A DNA stretch of 64,000 bases from positions 1 through 64,000 of the IMG/VR virus record IMGVR_UViG_3300010370_002417; one strand, written 5' to 3'. Shown one piece after another: positions 44,568 through 53,196 of this stretch (position 1 is the stretch's first letter; every line of letters starts with the position of its first letter). This DNA is from a virus. The position numbers were made by a program, and so were the translations under genes. The notes beneath the pieces were generated by a model, which made no database searches, had not been told where the DNA came from, and was given only the letters and a program-made list of their open reading frames with translations.

Positions 44568-46828
44568 GCGGCAATCTTCTCGATGAATCGAGAAAGAACC
44601 ATACGAGATCCGCCACGCTTGTTCTGGGCGTTGATGAACGCTTTGGCTAGTTGCCCCTTCTTCAAGTCCTTGGCTTCTTCGAACTTAGCCTGCTGTGCCT
44701 GAAGATTCGCGCCACCCTGGATAAGATAGAACTCATGGAAGTTCAGCATCTTAGGGATGATCAGACTTCTTTCTTTCTTATATTTGGCTAAGGTCTTATC
44801 ATATTGTTCTGCAGGCGTGTATCTTGAGATGGCGTTACGAACTTCGTATGTGTTGTTCGTAATGTAGAAGCCAACGAAGTTAGAATCTGTGGCATCACGA
44901 ACGATGCGCGCAAACATAGCCGTGACATCCGAATAAGCATTGAAGTTCATTGCTGTCTGCATTCGCGTTTCTTCGTCGATGAAGATGCGCGTGACATTAC
45001 TCCACGTTGGCATAAGATTCATCATACGTTCGACGCCCTTTGTATCTGTGACGATCGAATGATTGCTCTCGCCATCCGTGATGCAGATGAAATTCATAAT
45101 CTGCACGTTCTTTTCTTTGCGGAACTTATTGATCAAGTCGCGACACACAAGCAACGAATCATTGAGCGGCGTACCGCCAAGACCAAAGAATCTAAGACCA
45201 TAAAAGCCAAAGATGCTATCCATCATCGAATTTTGGCCATTGAGCGTAAAGCCGTTCTTGATTGCGAACTCGTTGCTATGATAGTCGAACTTCGAGGCTA
45301 CCGCAAGAAGAATGCCAATCATTTCGTTGAATTCTTTGAGATTCATCTTCTCGTTGAATAGTTCGAGAAGATCGAACTCTTTGTCGGGGAACACGAAGTC
45401 CTTGTTGAGGCGTTGTTGGATTCTGCGCTTCATCTCTCCGCGCGCGCCAGAGCGAGCGAGCTTGGTCTTAGTCCAGACCTGATCATTGCCAGAAATAACG
45501 CTGGTGAAGCCATAGAAACGATGCGGGATACCAACGCGGCGGCAGAACATAGCCAACGAGATCAGCTGATCCATCGCGCCACGATAATTCTGCGACATAG
45601 AGCCAGACATATCAAGGATCGCAACAACGCCGTGATTCTTGCCAGTAGGCTCAATGGTCAGTCGCTTGAAGATATCATCGTTGAACTTGTAGCTGTGGAG
45701 CTTGTTCACGTCGATCACGCCAGTCTTAGCCTGCTTAGAGCGAGAGTAAGCGATAGCCGCTTTCTTCATCTCGAACTCTTTGACCATATAATTGATAGCC
45801 GAGTTGTTCTCACGGCGGAACTTGGTAGTCAGCCAGCCACAATAAGATCTGAACAGATACGGATTCTTGGCTCGCGCCAAGTCACTATCCACCAGCTCTA
45901 AGACTTCGCGATAGCCATAGGTGAACGGCTCGTATGCTAGATCTTTGGGAAAGTAGATATATTTGAACTCGCGGCTCGAAAGACTAGGATCGAGGAGCTG
46001 TTCCATACGTTCGCTCATCGCGCGATCAGTCTTAGCCTCGTCTACATTATCTTCTTGCTCTTTCGTAGTGGCACTATCAATAGAACCGTTGTTGCCAACG
46101 CCGTTTTCATCGTGGTCATCAGCTTCGCCTTCGCCTTCGCCGCTATCGTCTTCGATTTCGTCGAATTCTTCGCCTTCTTCACCCAGTTGGGCAAAAGACT
46201 CAGAAGTCTGCTCCAGCTCTTCTTCTTTCTTAGCCTTGACATACTCAAGGATATCGCGGGCAAGATTCTCCACGTCTTCGAATGTGATAGTCTGTTCAGC
46301 TCGCTGCACGAACATACGTTCTTCTTCACTGAACTTGACGCGAACAATCGTGCCCAATTTGAAGTAGAGATTGATACGATCGATCAGCGATAGGCTGTCA
46401 AGATCGTCGTTCTTGATCTCGAAGAAATCGTTCTCGTGCAGCCACTTGTAGCCGTCGATGAAATCGCGGCGCGATCCAGGGAACTTGGTCTTGATCTTGC
46501 GCTCGATGCGAGCATCTTCTATGACGTTGAGATAGCCCTGGAATGTATGCGCGATGCGCTTGGACTCTTTTTCTTCTTCTATCTTGTCGATAGCGCCTTT
46601 CCATTCCGTGGCGTCAGTATATAGAGCGTGGCCAACCTCATGCAGCGCAAGGAAATGATACAGATACTCTGGCATGTCCTTCCACATAGGAAGAGCCAGG
46701 ACACGATTCTTCACGTCGAAATAAGCCGTTTTGATGGGCTTGTGTTCGACCATAATATTTTCTGCCGCCAACAATTTAGCCAGCTTATCTAGCGAGCCAG
46801 GCTTGATTAGATTCGTGGTGTCAGCCAT
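44564..46828 (-). CDS. CobT-like protein with HExxH site and VWA domain
   Basis: A 754-residue protein. The N-terminal part has a zinc metallopeptidase signature, FLALHEVGHALYTD (His63, Glu64, His67). An acidic low-complexity linker (about 205-275, SGEGEGEADDHDENG) follows, then a von Willebrand A domain with MIDAS motif VAILDMSGSMSQNYRG and GTPLNDSLLV. This is the CobT/VWA half of a CobS-CobT or MoxR-VWA pair. The HEVGH is consistent with proteolysis. GGAG lies six bases before the ATG at 46828; an in-frame GTG and ATG lie just upstream. Confidence 0.85.
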   Translation of the reverse strand: MADTTNLIKPGSLDKLAKLLAAENIMVEHKPIKTAYFDVKNRVLALPMWKDMPEYLYHFLALHEVGHALYTDATEWKGAIDKIEEEKESKRIAHTFQGYLNVIEDARIERKIKTKFPGSRRDFIDGYKWLHENDFFEIKNDDLDSLSLIDRINLYFKLGTIVRVKFSEEERMFVQRAEQTITFEDVENLARDILEYVKAKKEEELEQTSESFAQLGEEGEEFDEIEDDSGEGEGEADDHDENGVGNNGSIDSATTKEQEDNVDEAKTDRAMSERMEQLLDPSLSSREFKYIYFPKDLAYEPFTYGYREVLELVDSDLARAKNPYLFRSYCGWLTTKFRRENNSAINYMVKEFEMKKAAIAYSRSKQAKTGVIDVNKLHSYKFNDDIFKRLTIEPTGKNHGVVAILDMSGSMSQNYRGAMDQLISLAMFCRRVGIPHRFYGFTSVISGNDQVWTKTKLARSGARGEMKRRIQQRLNKDFVFPDKEFDLLELFNEKMNLKEFNEMIGILLAVASKFDYHSNEFAIKNGFTLNGQNSMMDSIFGFYGLRFFGLGGTPLNDSLLVCRDLINKFRKEKNVQIMNFICITDGESNHSIVTDTKGVERMMNLMPTWSNVTRIFIDEETRMQTAMNFNAYSDVTAMFARIVRDATDSNFVGFYITNNTYEVRNAISRYTPAEQYDKTLAKYKKERSLIIPKMLNFHEFYLIQGGANLQAQQAKFEEAKDLKKGQLAKAFINAQNKRGGSRMVLSRFIEKIAA

Positions 46829-46852
46829 AGTCATCTCCGTCACTATTTACTA

Positions 46853-46881
46853 ATGATAGCGGGTTGGCGGCGAGTTGTCAA
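46853..46881 (-). promoter_or_regulatory. Early-type promoter of the CobT-like gene
   Basis: TTGACA (46881-46876), 17-base spacer, TATCAT (46858-46853); the predicted start is near 46846, three bases before an in-frame GTG. Confidence 0.75.
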
Positions 46882-46884
46882 GGG

Positions 46885-47091
46885 TCAATGCGCCTCAAAA
46901 TAGCGGATATCCGCTTCCGTGGTATACGGATCCTCAGCTTGGATCTGGCGAATCAGCTCTTCGCGGCGCTCGCGCAAGGCATCGATCTGTTTCAGCAGAT
47001 GATCAGCCAGCGGATAGGCACCGAATTTCATAGCCATGTCATAATTAGACTCCAGCTCGTCGAGGGTGGTGCGAATCTGATTGATGTTCAT
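46885..47091 (-). CDS. 68-residue helical protein
   Basis: Begins MNINQIRTTLDELESNYDMA and continues DHLLKQIDALRERREELIRQ, an amphipathic helical hairpin, probably a coiled coil. Start chosen because AAAGG lies upstream; an in-frame ATG ATG (MMKGNEM) at 47109 coincides with the predicted transcription start. Unknown function. First of three short genes (46885-47726) that share the same promoter-leader design. Confidence 0.6.
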   Translation of the reverse strand: MNINQIRTTLDELESNYDMAMKFGAYPLADHLLKQIDALRERREELIRQIQAEDPYTTEADIRYFEAH

Positions 47092-47115
47092 TTCGTTACC
47101 TTTCATCATATGTTC

Positions 47116-47144
47116 ATTGTAGTAAGTTGGCGGGCAATTGTCAA
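47116..47144 (-). promoter_or_regulatory. Early promoter with ATGATGAAAGG leader
   Basis: TTGACA (47144-47139), 17-base spacer, TACAAT (47121-47116), six bases, ATGATGAAAGG. Short inverted repeat CGGGC/GCCCG brackets the -35 box. Confidence 0.8.
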
Positions 47145-47470
47145 GCGCCCGTCCAGCGAACGTTCGACAAGGCCTGCAGCACATTGCCACGGGCGAAGTT
47201 CTTCGCGGGGGCGCGCCAGCTAGCCGCCTTGAGAATGTCGCCGCGCTTGAACTTGCCATCGTCGTCCAGCATAATGAAAGAATGAACGCCAGTCTGCGGA
47301 CCGGTGATCACCTTGATGAACTTACGATGGATCTCGTATCGAATCGAGGCGTCGAACTCTTGGATCATTTCAGCGCGAGTGGGTGACATCGGGCTATATC
47401 CAGCATAGTCAGCCTTGATGGCTTGAATGTAACGTTCAACGCCAGCCTTGAGGTCAGAAGCGATAGTCAT
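47141..47470 (-). CDS. 109-residue phage protein of unknown function
   Basis: Begins MTIASDLKAGVERYIQAIKA; the C-terminal half, KFKRGDILKAASWRAPAKNFARGNVL, is basic and has a nucleic-acid-binding look, which I recall from short proteins of large phages. AAAGG precedes the start at 47470, and an in-frame ATG ATG at 47488 lies on the predicted transcription start. Confidence 0.6.
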   Translation of the reverse strand: MTIASDLKAGVERYIQAIKADYAGYSPMSPTRAEMIQEFDASIRYEIHRKFIKVITGPQTGVHSFIMLDDDGKFKRGDILKAASWRAPAKNFARGNVLQALSNVRWTGA

Positions 47471-47494
47471 GCCATTTCCTTTCATCATATGTTC

Positions 47495-47523
47495 ATTGTA
47501 CACGGTGGCAGGCTGGTTGTCAA
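47495..47523 (-). promoter_or_regulatory. Early promoter with ATGATGAAAGG leader
   Basis: TTGACA (47523-47518), 17-base spacer, TACAAT (47500-47495), six bases, ATGATGAAAGG. Confidence 0.8.
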
Positions 47524-47726
47524 TACCGTTCCGACCACCGATCGTTTTCTTCGTCTTCGTCGAGAAAGAATTCCGCCAGCTGACCCAAGAAAATGATCAG
47601 GTCTCTGGTATCGCCCTTCTTAATGTTTTCGCTCGGCCAATCAAAGCCGGCTTTGACCGCCGAAGGCTTGAGCATAAGTATGGCTTCGATCAAGTCGTTG
47701 CGGTTGGTTCGGGTCTTGTAACTCAT
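47520..47726 (-). CDS. 68-residue acidic protein
   Basis: Begins MSYKTRTNRNDLIEAILMLK and ends with an acidic tail (FFLDEDEENDRWSERY). Unknown function. AAAGGAAG precedes the start at 47726. Its stop lies over the -35 box of the next gene's promoter. The leader starts GTGATGAAAGG, a variant of the shared design. Confidence 0.6.
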   Translation of the reverse strand: MSYKTRTNRNDLIEAILMLKPSAVKAGFDWPSENIKKGDTRDLIIFLGQLAEFFLDEDEENDRWSERY

Positions 47727-47750
47727 GTGGCTTCCTTTCATCACTTTTTC

Positions 47751-47779
47751 ATTGTATGGGGTATCGGGTTGGTTGTCAA
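47751..47779 (-). promoter_or_regulatory. Early promoter with GTGATGAAAGG leader
   Basis: TTGACA (47779-47774), 17-base spacer, TACAAT (47756-47751), six bases, GTGATGAAAGG. The T-tract of the upstream terminator abuts the -35 box. Confidence 0.8.
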
Positions 47780-47782
47780 ACG

Positions 47783-47810
47783 AAAAAACCCCCTGTAAAA
47801 ACAGAGGGTT
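47783..47810 (-). terminator. Rho-independent terminator after the CmoA-like gene
   Basis: Stem AACCCTCTGT/ACAGGGGGTT (47810-47801 with 47796-47787, one mismatch), tight T-rich loop, then TTTT on the minus strand. Confidence 0.85.
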
Positions 47811-47868
47811 ATAGCTAAGTCACTGATATTATGGGGAAAACTTTTTTGTAAAATCTTGGTTACGATCG

Positions 47869-48552
47869 TTAAGGATTTTTTAACGCAATAAAGCCGGTAA
47901 AGGCATGATTTTGCCAGAACGAATCGACTACCTTGAAGCCGGCGGCTTTACACATATCCACGATTTCCTGCCTGGTGCTAGGCTTAGTCATGTGGCGTAG
48001 TTGTCGTTCCTTATCCATAATGTCTTCTGTCGTAAATGTCTTGCGCTTGAAATCGTAGTAGGTAAATGTGCGGATCTCGTGTACGCGCACGTTCTCTGGC
48101 ATAGTCTTTTCTGCGAACACGAACGCGCCTCCAGGTAGCAAACCGTCGTGAACTTTACTTACAACTTCTTTGCGATCCTTGAACGACATAAACTGTAATG
48201 TAAAGATTGAAGTGACATAAGAACAGTTTCTAAAGTCATAGTTTAAGACATCGCCGCGATAGTATGTCAAATTCTCATATTGATTTTCGTCAGCGATGAA
48301 TCCCTTCCAAAAGTCTTCTTCGATCTCGATACCTTCATAGATGGCGTCTGGAGCAAATGTGTTCTGTGCGATCATGCTCTTAAGCATCTTGCCAGTAGAA
48401 CAACCAATATCAACGACAGAGGTATTGTTCTCGACGAAATACTGCGAGATGTCAACGACGTCTTGCCAAAGATGACCATATCCACGGATCGATCCGTCAA
48501 TGTGATTGTCAAAGCCTTCTTCGCGTGTAGCAAACGTGAACTTACCTGTCAT
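47869..48552 (-). CDS. CmoA-like SAM-dependent methyltransferase
   Basis: A 227-residue protein close to CmoA, which makes carboxy-SAM for wobble uridine modification. SVVDIGCSTGKMLKSM is motif I, and the C-terminal half follows CmoA: VTSIFTLQFMSF, DGLLPGGAFVFAEKT, TYYDFKRKTFTTEDI, NHAFTGFIALKN. No CmoB is seen here, so host CmoB or another function would be needed. The ATG at 48552 overlaps the stop of the cytosine methyltransferase gene (ATGA). Confidence 0.8.
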   Translation of the reverse strand: MTGKFTFATREEGFDNHIDGSIRGYGHLWQDVVDISQYFVENNTSVVDIGCSTGKMLKSMIAQNTFAPDAIYEGIEIEEDFWKGFIADENQYENLTYYRGDVLNYDFRNCSYVTSIFTLQFMSFKDRKEVVSKVHDGLLPGGAFVFAEKTMPENVRVHEIRTFTYYDFKRKTFTTEDIMDKERQLRHMTKPSTRQEIVDMCKAAGFKVVDSFWQNHAFTGFIALKNP

Positions 48553-49688
48553 GACAATTCCTTGTAGGGCTTCAAAATGTTTTCGTAAATGCAAGTAGAA
48601 AGGGCGCACATCATCTTTGGTGCAACCATGCGACCGATGCGTTCAGCCTGCTGATCGAACGTACCAGTCAATTCATAATCATCAGGTAAGCTCATGATAC
48701 GCTTCATTTCTTTGATTGTCAACTTTCTATTCGCCGCGTAGTGCATAACACCACTGGCGCTTCTTTGCTGACCCATCTGTGTGAGCGTAGGAGATGGCTT
48801 GTTGGGAGCTGGTCGTTTCATATTGAAGCAAGACGTCTTACCGTTGACTGGTCCTGGCTTCAATACTTTGTGAGGATTGAAAGGCATTGTTTCCACGAAT
48901 TTCTTCTGGAAACTATTTTCGCAGAAGTCCAGGAGCATTTGAACTTCTGCTGGATCATTATCGATCCCTTCTATTGCGCTGGCGATTGATACACCATCGC
49001 TTGTCGTAGGCATTGGAAATACTCGACTCGCGAGTTGATACTCCTCCAGCCCCAGAGCCGCGAACACATCGTTCCTGACTCCCACGAAGAATGTTCTCAT
49101 ACGACTCTGGGGCACCCCAAACTTCGAAGCATCCATGACTTGATACACCATCTTATAGCCTGGTGTAATGCGTTCGAAGCCTGTTACGAAATCTCTTAGT
49201 TTCTCAATAGCAGCTCGGGCTGTGATTCCCTCGACGTTTTCTGCTATAATGACTTTAGGTTGGATATCCTCTGCAATCCTTATATATTCCAGGAACAAGT
49301 CTTCAATGTTCTTTACAGTCTTGCCATCGGAATATTTTTTCTCTCTGTTCCAACCTTTCTTCCCTTTACCAGAAGATGAAAATGCAGAACACGGTGGAGA
49401 TCCATCAAGAATATCAAGCTCGCCTGGATTTAGATTACCGATCTCGAGCAGATCTTTTCCTTTTATATTCTTGATATCTCCAAGGATTACCTTCGTGTCG
49501 GGAAAGTTGCGCGAATAGGTAGCCACTGCTTCCTCAACGAACTCGTTGATCGCGACAACTTTCCCGCCTGCAAGCCGATATCCAGTTGAAGATCCGCCAC
49601 CGCCTGCGAATGTTGAGACCACCGTAAACAGTTCGCGCGCGGACGAGCGTCGCACATCTTCAATAGTATATGGCTGATAGTTGCTCAC
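48549..49688 (-). CDS. C5-cytosine DNA methyltransferase
   Basis: A 379-residue enzyme methylating cytosine at C5. Motif I TFAGGGGSSTGYRLAGG, motif IV LDGSPPCSAFS with catalytic Cys100, motif VI IIAENVEG, motif VIII FGVPQSRMR and motif X near the C-terminus. An orphan methyltransferase (no restriction partner) fits protection of phage DNA from host enzymes. The GTG start at 49688 overlaps the deformylase stop (GTGA); no ATG is available. Confidence 0.92.
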   Translation of the reverse strand: MSNYQPYTIEDVRRSSARELFTVVSTFAGGGGSSTGYRLAGGKVVAINEFVEEAVATYSRNFPDTKVILGDIKNIKGKDLLEIGNLNPGELDILDGSPPCSAFSSSGKGKKGWNREKKYSDGKTVKNIEDLFLEYIRIAEDIQPKVIIAENVEGITARAAIEKLRDFVTGFERITPGYKMVYQVMDASKFGVPQSRMRTFFVGVRNDVFAALGLEEYQLASRVFPMPTTSDGVSIASAIEGIDNDPAEVQMLLDFCENSFQKKFVETMPFNPHKVLKPGPVNGKTSCFNMKRPAPNKPSPTLTQMGQQRSASGVMHYAANRKLTIKEMKRIMSLPDDYELTGTFDQQAERIGRMVAPKMMCALSTCIYENILKPYKELS

Positions 49689-50215
49689 GCAGTCCTCATT
49701 CTTCGTTCAGCTTTGTTCTTGAAGTTCTTCGCTTGTTCTAGATGAAACCGATTAGCTCTTTGCTGGAATGTGATTCCATTGAGATGATCGTACTCGTGCT
49801 GAAACACGCGAGCAGTATATCCTTCATAACGTGTAGTGCCAGCTTCTCCATCCCATCCACGATAGCGGACACGAATACCGCGCGATCTTTTGATTTTGAT
49901 GAACATCCCAGGATACGTCAGACATCCTTCTTCGTATATCACTTTTTCTTCATCGTAGTCTAGGATGATTGGATTGAATACGCCAATGATGCTTGCTGGA
50001 TCGCTGAAATTGCCAATAACAAAAACGCGAGTCATGATTCCTAGCTGACAAGCAGAAAGACCGACACCTTTGTTGGCTATCATCGTATCGCGCAGAAGCT
50101 CGTACAACTCTTTGGCGTTGTAGTGAGTTCCGTCTTCTGTCGTGTATCCCGCTTCAAAGTCAAACTCTGGGCAGATTTGCGAAAGCCTTGGATCGTTACC
50201 TTTTAGAAGTTCCAT
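49685..50215 (-). CDS. def: Peptide deformylase
   Basis: A 176-residue metallohydrolase that removes formyl groups from N-terminal Met. All three motifs are present: GVGLSACQLG (50-59), EEGCLTYP (Cys98) and VFQHEYDHLNG (His140, Glu141, His144). Phage deformylases are known in cyanophages, where they favour phage or photosystem proteins. Its ATG overlaps the stop of gene 46 by one base (TAATG). Confidence 0.95.
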   Translation of the reverse strand: MELLKGNDPRLSQICPEFDFEAGYTTEDGTHYNAKELYELLRDTMIANKGVGLSACQLGIMTRVFVIGNFSDPASIIGVFNPIILDYDEEKVIYEEGCLTYPGMFIKIKRSRGIRVRYRGWDGEAGTTRYEGYTARVFQHEYDHLNGITFQQRANRFHLEQAKNFKNKAERRMRTA

Positions 50216-51918
50216 TACACTATCCTACTAAAATTCTTCTGCTTTGTAAAGCGAATAACGTTGCTAAACTTATCGTGTAGAACATCACCCTTATGCGAGA
50301 TGACAAATATATTCGTTTGTTCCAAATTATGAATGAGCTTCAGAAACTCATCACAGCCATTTGCATCAAGCGACGCGTCGAATACTTCGTCTAGAATCAG
50401 AAGATTCGTGTTGGCGCTGTTCTTCATGCGAGCGATTGAACGCCACGTGAAAAGAAGCGCAAGATCGATACGCATCTTTTCGCCTTCACTGAAAGAATCG
50501 TAAGTAAAGTCGTCGCGATGGCGCGATAGGATCTTTTCTTCGAACGACTCGTTCAACTCGAACTTCACGAAGAAGTCCATGGCGGCGAGGTATTTATTCA
50601 CCAAAGTATTGATGACTGGTACATACTGTTTTATGATGCGAGACTTGATGCCGCTATCGCGAAGGATAACAGTAGCAAGATCGAACATTTCACGCTCTTC
50701 GAGAATAACATTCTTCTTTCCTAGAAGTGCAGTATAGTCTTCGTTCAATTGTTTGATGACAGATTCGTTGAACGCTTCTGTCTTTTTCTCGGCGTCATTT
50801 ATTTCTTTAGTCCAAAGAGAGATTTCTTTTTGATGGGTCTTGATGGAAGACTGTAGCTCCCGTAGAACGTTTTGCTTTGCACTAATCTCACGTTGTATCC
50901 GCGAGATAGAATCCAACCGATTCTCCGCTTCGCGTAAGTTGTCTTGTAACGACGCGAGCGCGATATCAACATCTGTGATAATCTTTTCTTTCTCATCGAT
51001 TTTCTCACATTTTATAGTTTCGTCAATATTCTGCGTGCATGTAGGACATTCATCGTTATCGTGATAGAACTTGATAGTTTTGCGCGCATTACTCTTTTTC
51101 TTCTCAAGATTAGATTCGAGATTGAGTATCTTTTGAATTCTTGCGCTTACAGTTTCTTTGTCGTCGATTTGCGTAAGAAGATCATTGATTTCAGCTTCAA
51201 CAGTAGCAGCTTCCGCTTCGTCACGCAGGAACGATGCGTTAGCTGTTTCAATACGCTTACGATATTCATCGATCTTCTCGCTCTTTTCTTGCGCCAAGTC
51301 GTTGCGCAACTTCTCTTGCAGTTTGATGCTTTCGCTTGTGTTGGATATATCGTTTTCGTTGAGCTTATATGTTTCGCGATTAGTAGCAACGCGATCTTTG
51401 AGCAACAAAGCCATCGAGGAAAAGACGCGGATATCTAACAAATCCTCGATGACTTCGCGTCGCACATTGGTTGTAAGTTGCATGAACGGAACGAAAGAAG
51501 AAGATCCCAGGATAACTATCTGGGTGAACGACTTCATGCTCAACTTAAGAATGTTCTTCTCAAGCATTTCCTGATAGTCGCGCATAGCTGCGTCTTGATC
51601 GATCAGAGATCCGTCTTCATAGATCTCAAACAGATTTGGCTTGATACCACGCTTGATTATGTACTGATGATCGTGTGTGTTGAACTCAATCTCAACAACA
51701 ACATCGCGTCCATTGACCGAGTTGATAAGTTGATCTTTCTTGATCTTACGGAATGGCTTGCCATACAAACCAAAACACAATGCGTCGAGCATTGTAGATT
51801 TGCCAGCGCCGTTCTCACCAACGATGAGCGTAGAGTCGTTCTCGTTTAGCTTGATTTCTGTAAATGCGTTGCCAGTCGAAAGGAAGTTCTTCCAGCGCAC
51901 CTTTTTGAAATGAATCAT
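50215..51918 (-). CDS. 46: Recombination nuclease subunit gp46 (SbcC/Rad50-like)
   Basis: A 567-residue ABC-type ATPase. Walker A LIVGENGAGKST (Lys40), long coiled coil (about 180-440) with the zinc-hook CPTC at 291-294, and C-terminal SFSEGEKMRIDLALLF (signature) and LLILDEVFDASLD (Walker B). With gp47 it resects DNA ends for recombination. Stop and start codons are shared with its neighbours. Confidence 0.94.
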   Translation of the reverse strand: MIHFKKVRWKNFLSTGNAFTEIKLNENDSTLIVGENGAGKSTMLDALCFGLYGKPFRKIKKDQLINSVNGRDVVVEIEFNTHDHQYIIKRGIKPNLFEIYEDGSLIDQDAAMRDYQEMLEKNILKLSMKSFTQIVILGSSSFVPFMQLTTNVRREVIEDLLDIRVFSSMALLLKDRVATNRETYKLNENDISNTSESIKLQEKLRNDLAQEKSEKIDEYRKRIETANASFLRDEAEAATVEAEINDLLTQIDDKETVSARIQKILNLESNLEKKKSNARKTIKFYHDNDECPTCTQNIDETIKCEKIDEKEKIITDVDIALASLQDNLREAENRLDSISRIQREISAKQNVLRELQSSIKTHQKEISLWTKEINDAEKKTEAFNESVIKQLNEDYTALLGKKNVILEEREMFDLATVILRDSGIKSRIIKQYVPVINTLVNKYLAAMDFFVKFELNESFEEKILSRHRDDFTYDSFSEGEKMRIDLALLFTWRSIARMKNSANTNLLILDEVFDASLDANGCDEFLKLIHNLEQTNIFVISHKGDVLHDKFSNVIRFTKQKNFSRIV

Positions 51919-52100
51919 TTATTCCCAATAATATCACAAGGATGATCTTGGTCATCCCATCTGTATCGACCAACAAGATTTAAGAGAAGGCGCGTCTTAG
52001 TTTCAGCGCATTCAAATATCTGTACGCCTTGGCGACGTTCAATATAAATGTATTCTTTGCCTTCACGACTTATATAGGTTTCGCCAGCAACGAATGTCAT
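51915..52100 (-). CDS. Short protein between genes 47 and 46
   Basis: A 61-residue protein, MTFVAGETYISREGKEYIYI to CDIIGNK. Beta-rich, with one pair of Cys. T4-like phages often have a short gene between 47 and 46 (T4 46.1/46.2 position). Its ATG overlaps the gp47 stop (TGATG) and its TGA overlaps the ATG of gp46. No function recognised. Confidence 0.6.
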   Translation of the reverse strand: MTFVAGETYISREGKEYIYIERRQGVQIFECAETKTRLLLNLVGRYRWDDQDHPCDIIGNK

Positions 52101-53161
52101 CACTCAGTTTCCATTTGAAGAGCTTCATTATATAACGAACGCATGAGCTTGTCAAGTTTTTCATTATCTACATTAGACTCAATCGTCTTGATATATTTCG
52201 ACAGAATCGTAAGAGTATCTTCAGCCTCATTCAATAATTCTTGCTCGTCGATAGAATCCATGTTGCGATGATCTTCGACGATAGTAACTTCAATTGGGCT
52301 GGCTTCGTAGAGCTTCGTAGTAAACAAATCAAACGTGAACGGATTATCTTTGTTAGATACAATGAGTTTTACGTATGCGCCAGCATACTTACTGAAGTCG
52401 CGTTCTAGGATTTCTTCTGTCGTCTTATCTTTATCGTTGTACCACACTTTGCGAAACATCTTGTAAGGATTTTCTATAAACGCCAACTCACGAGTTTCAG
52501 TATCGAAGATATGGAATCCCTTAGGGTCATCGTAGTCGCTCCAAGTAAATTCAGCATGACTACCAAGATAATGGATATTCCCACTAGAGGAACGATGATG
52601 ATAATGACCAGAGCATACCAAATCAAACCTATCAAAAATAGACCGGTCATCACCGTGACTGACAGGACTGCCTCGATACATTTCGAAGCCAGCGATTTCA
52701 AGATGTCCCATGCAGATTTGAGCATTGGTCTTCCTTATGAGATTCATCGCGTGTTCACGATTGTCTTCGCAAATCCACGGCATAAACAAAATCTTGACAC
52801 CATCGAACTCGACTTCCGTCGCTTCTTCATACAGAATGAAGTCGTCTAGATACGCTTCTCTAATGGCGTTGACTGAATTCGTATTCTTGTAATAGGTGTC
52901 GTGGTTTCCGAGGGTGAGATGTGGCTTGATGCCTCTTGCGTGTAGAGGTGAAATAAAATCCTCACGCAGGCGTCGCGCTGTATAGATGTTAATGTATTTA
53001 CGGCGATCAACAAGATCACCGAGATGGATAACAGTAGAGATGCTATTATCATCGATATACGGAAAGAAAACATTATCTAGAAACTTCTTGTTGTTGTCAA
53101 GGAACGCAATCTGATCGTTGCGCACACCCCAGTGGGTGTCAGTGATAATAGCAATTTTCAT
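52100..53161 (-). CDS. 47: Recombination nuclease subunit gp47 (SbcD/Mre11-like)
   Basis: A 353-residue metallophosphoesterase: ITDTHWG (Asp8, His10), VIHLGDLVDRR, LTLGNHDTYY, MGHLEIAG and SGHYHHRS carry the two-metal site. It works with gp46. No Shine-Dalgarno sequence precedes the ATG; TAGAAT ends six bases before it, so the transcript appears leaderless. Confidence 0.94.
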   Translation of the reverse strand: MKIAIITDTHWGVRNDQIAFLDNNKKFLDNVFFPYIDDNSISTVIHLGDLVDRRKYINIYTARRLREDFISPLHARGIKPHLTLGNHDTYYKNTNSVNAIREAYLDDFILYEEATEVEFDGVKILFMPWICEDNREHAMNLIRKTNAQICMGHLEIAGFEMYRGSPVSHGDDRSIFDRFDLVCSGHYHHRSSSGNIHYLGSHAEFTWSDYDDPKGFHIFDTETRELAFIENPYKMFRKVWYNDKDKTTEEILERDFSKYAGAYVKLIVSNKDNPFTFDLFTTKLYEASPIEVTIVEDHRNMDSIDEQELLNEAEDTLTILSKYIKTIESNVDNEKLDKLMRSLYNEALQMETE

Positions 53162-53167
53162 AATGTA

Positions 53168-53196
53168 ATTCTATCACGCTACCTTAGAGTTGTCAA
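53168..53196 (-). promoter_or_regulatory. Early promoter of gene 47, leaderless geometry
   Basis: TTGACA (53196-53191), 17-base spacer, TAGAAT (53173-53168), six bases, then ATG (53161). Confidence 0.8.

Noticed and set aside
46098-46162. Low-complexity stretch in the CobT-like gene (GAA/GAC/GAG runs) as a possible repeat array
   Set aside because: It codes for the acidic linker of the protein and has no regular unit or spacer; no CRISPR-like array is present anywhere in the window.
46846-46852. GTAAATA near the CobT-like gene as a late promoter
   Set aside because: First base differs from both late forms, and the early-type promoter at 46853-46881 already explains the gene's expression.
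47811-47868. Possible short gene between the CmoA-like gene and its terminator
   Set aside because: The 58 bases hold no start with a ribosome site and no open frame; it appears to be untranslated sequence.
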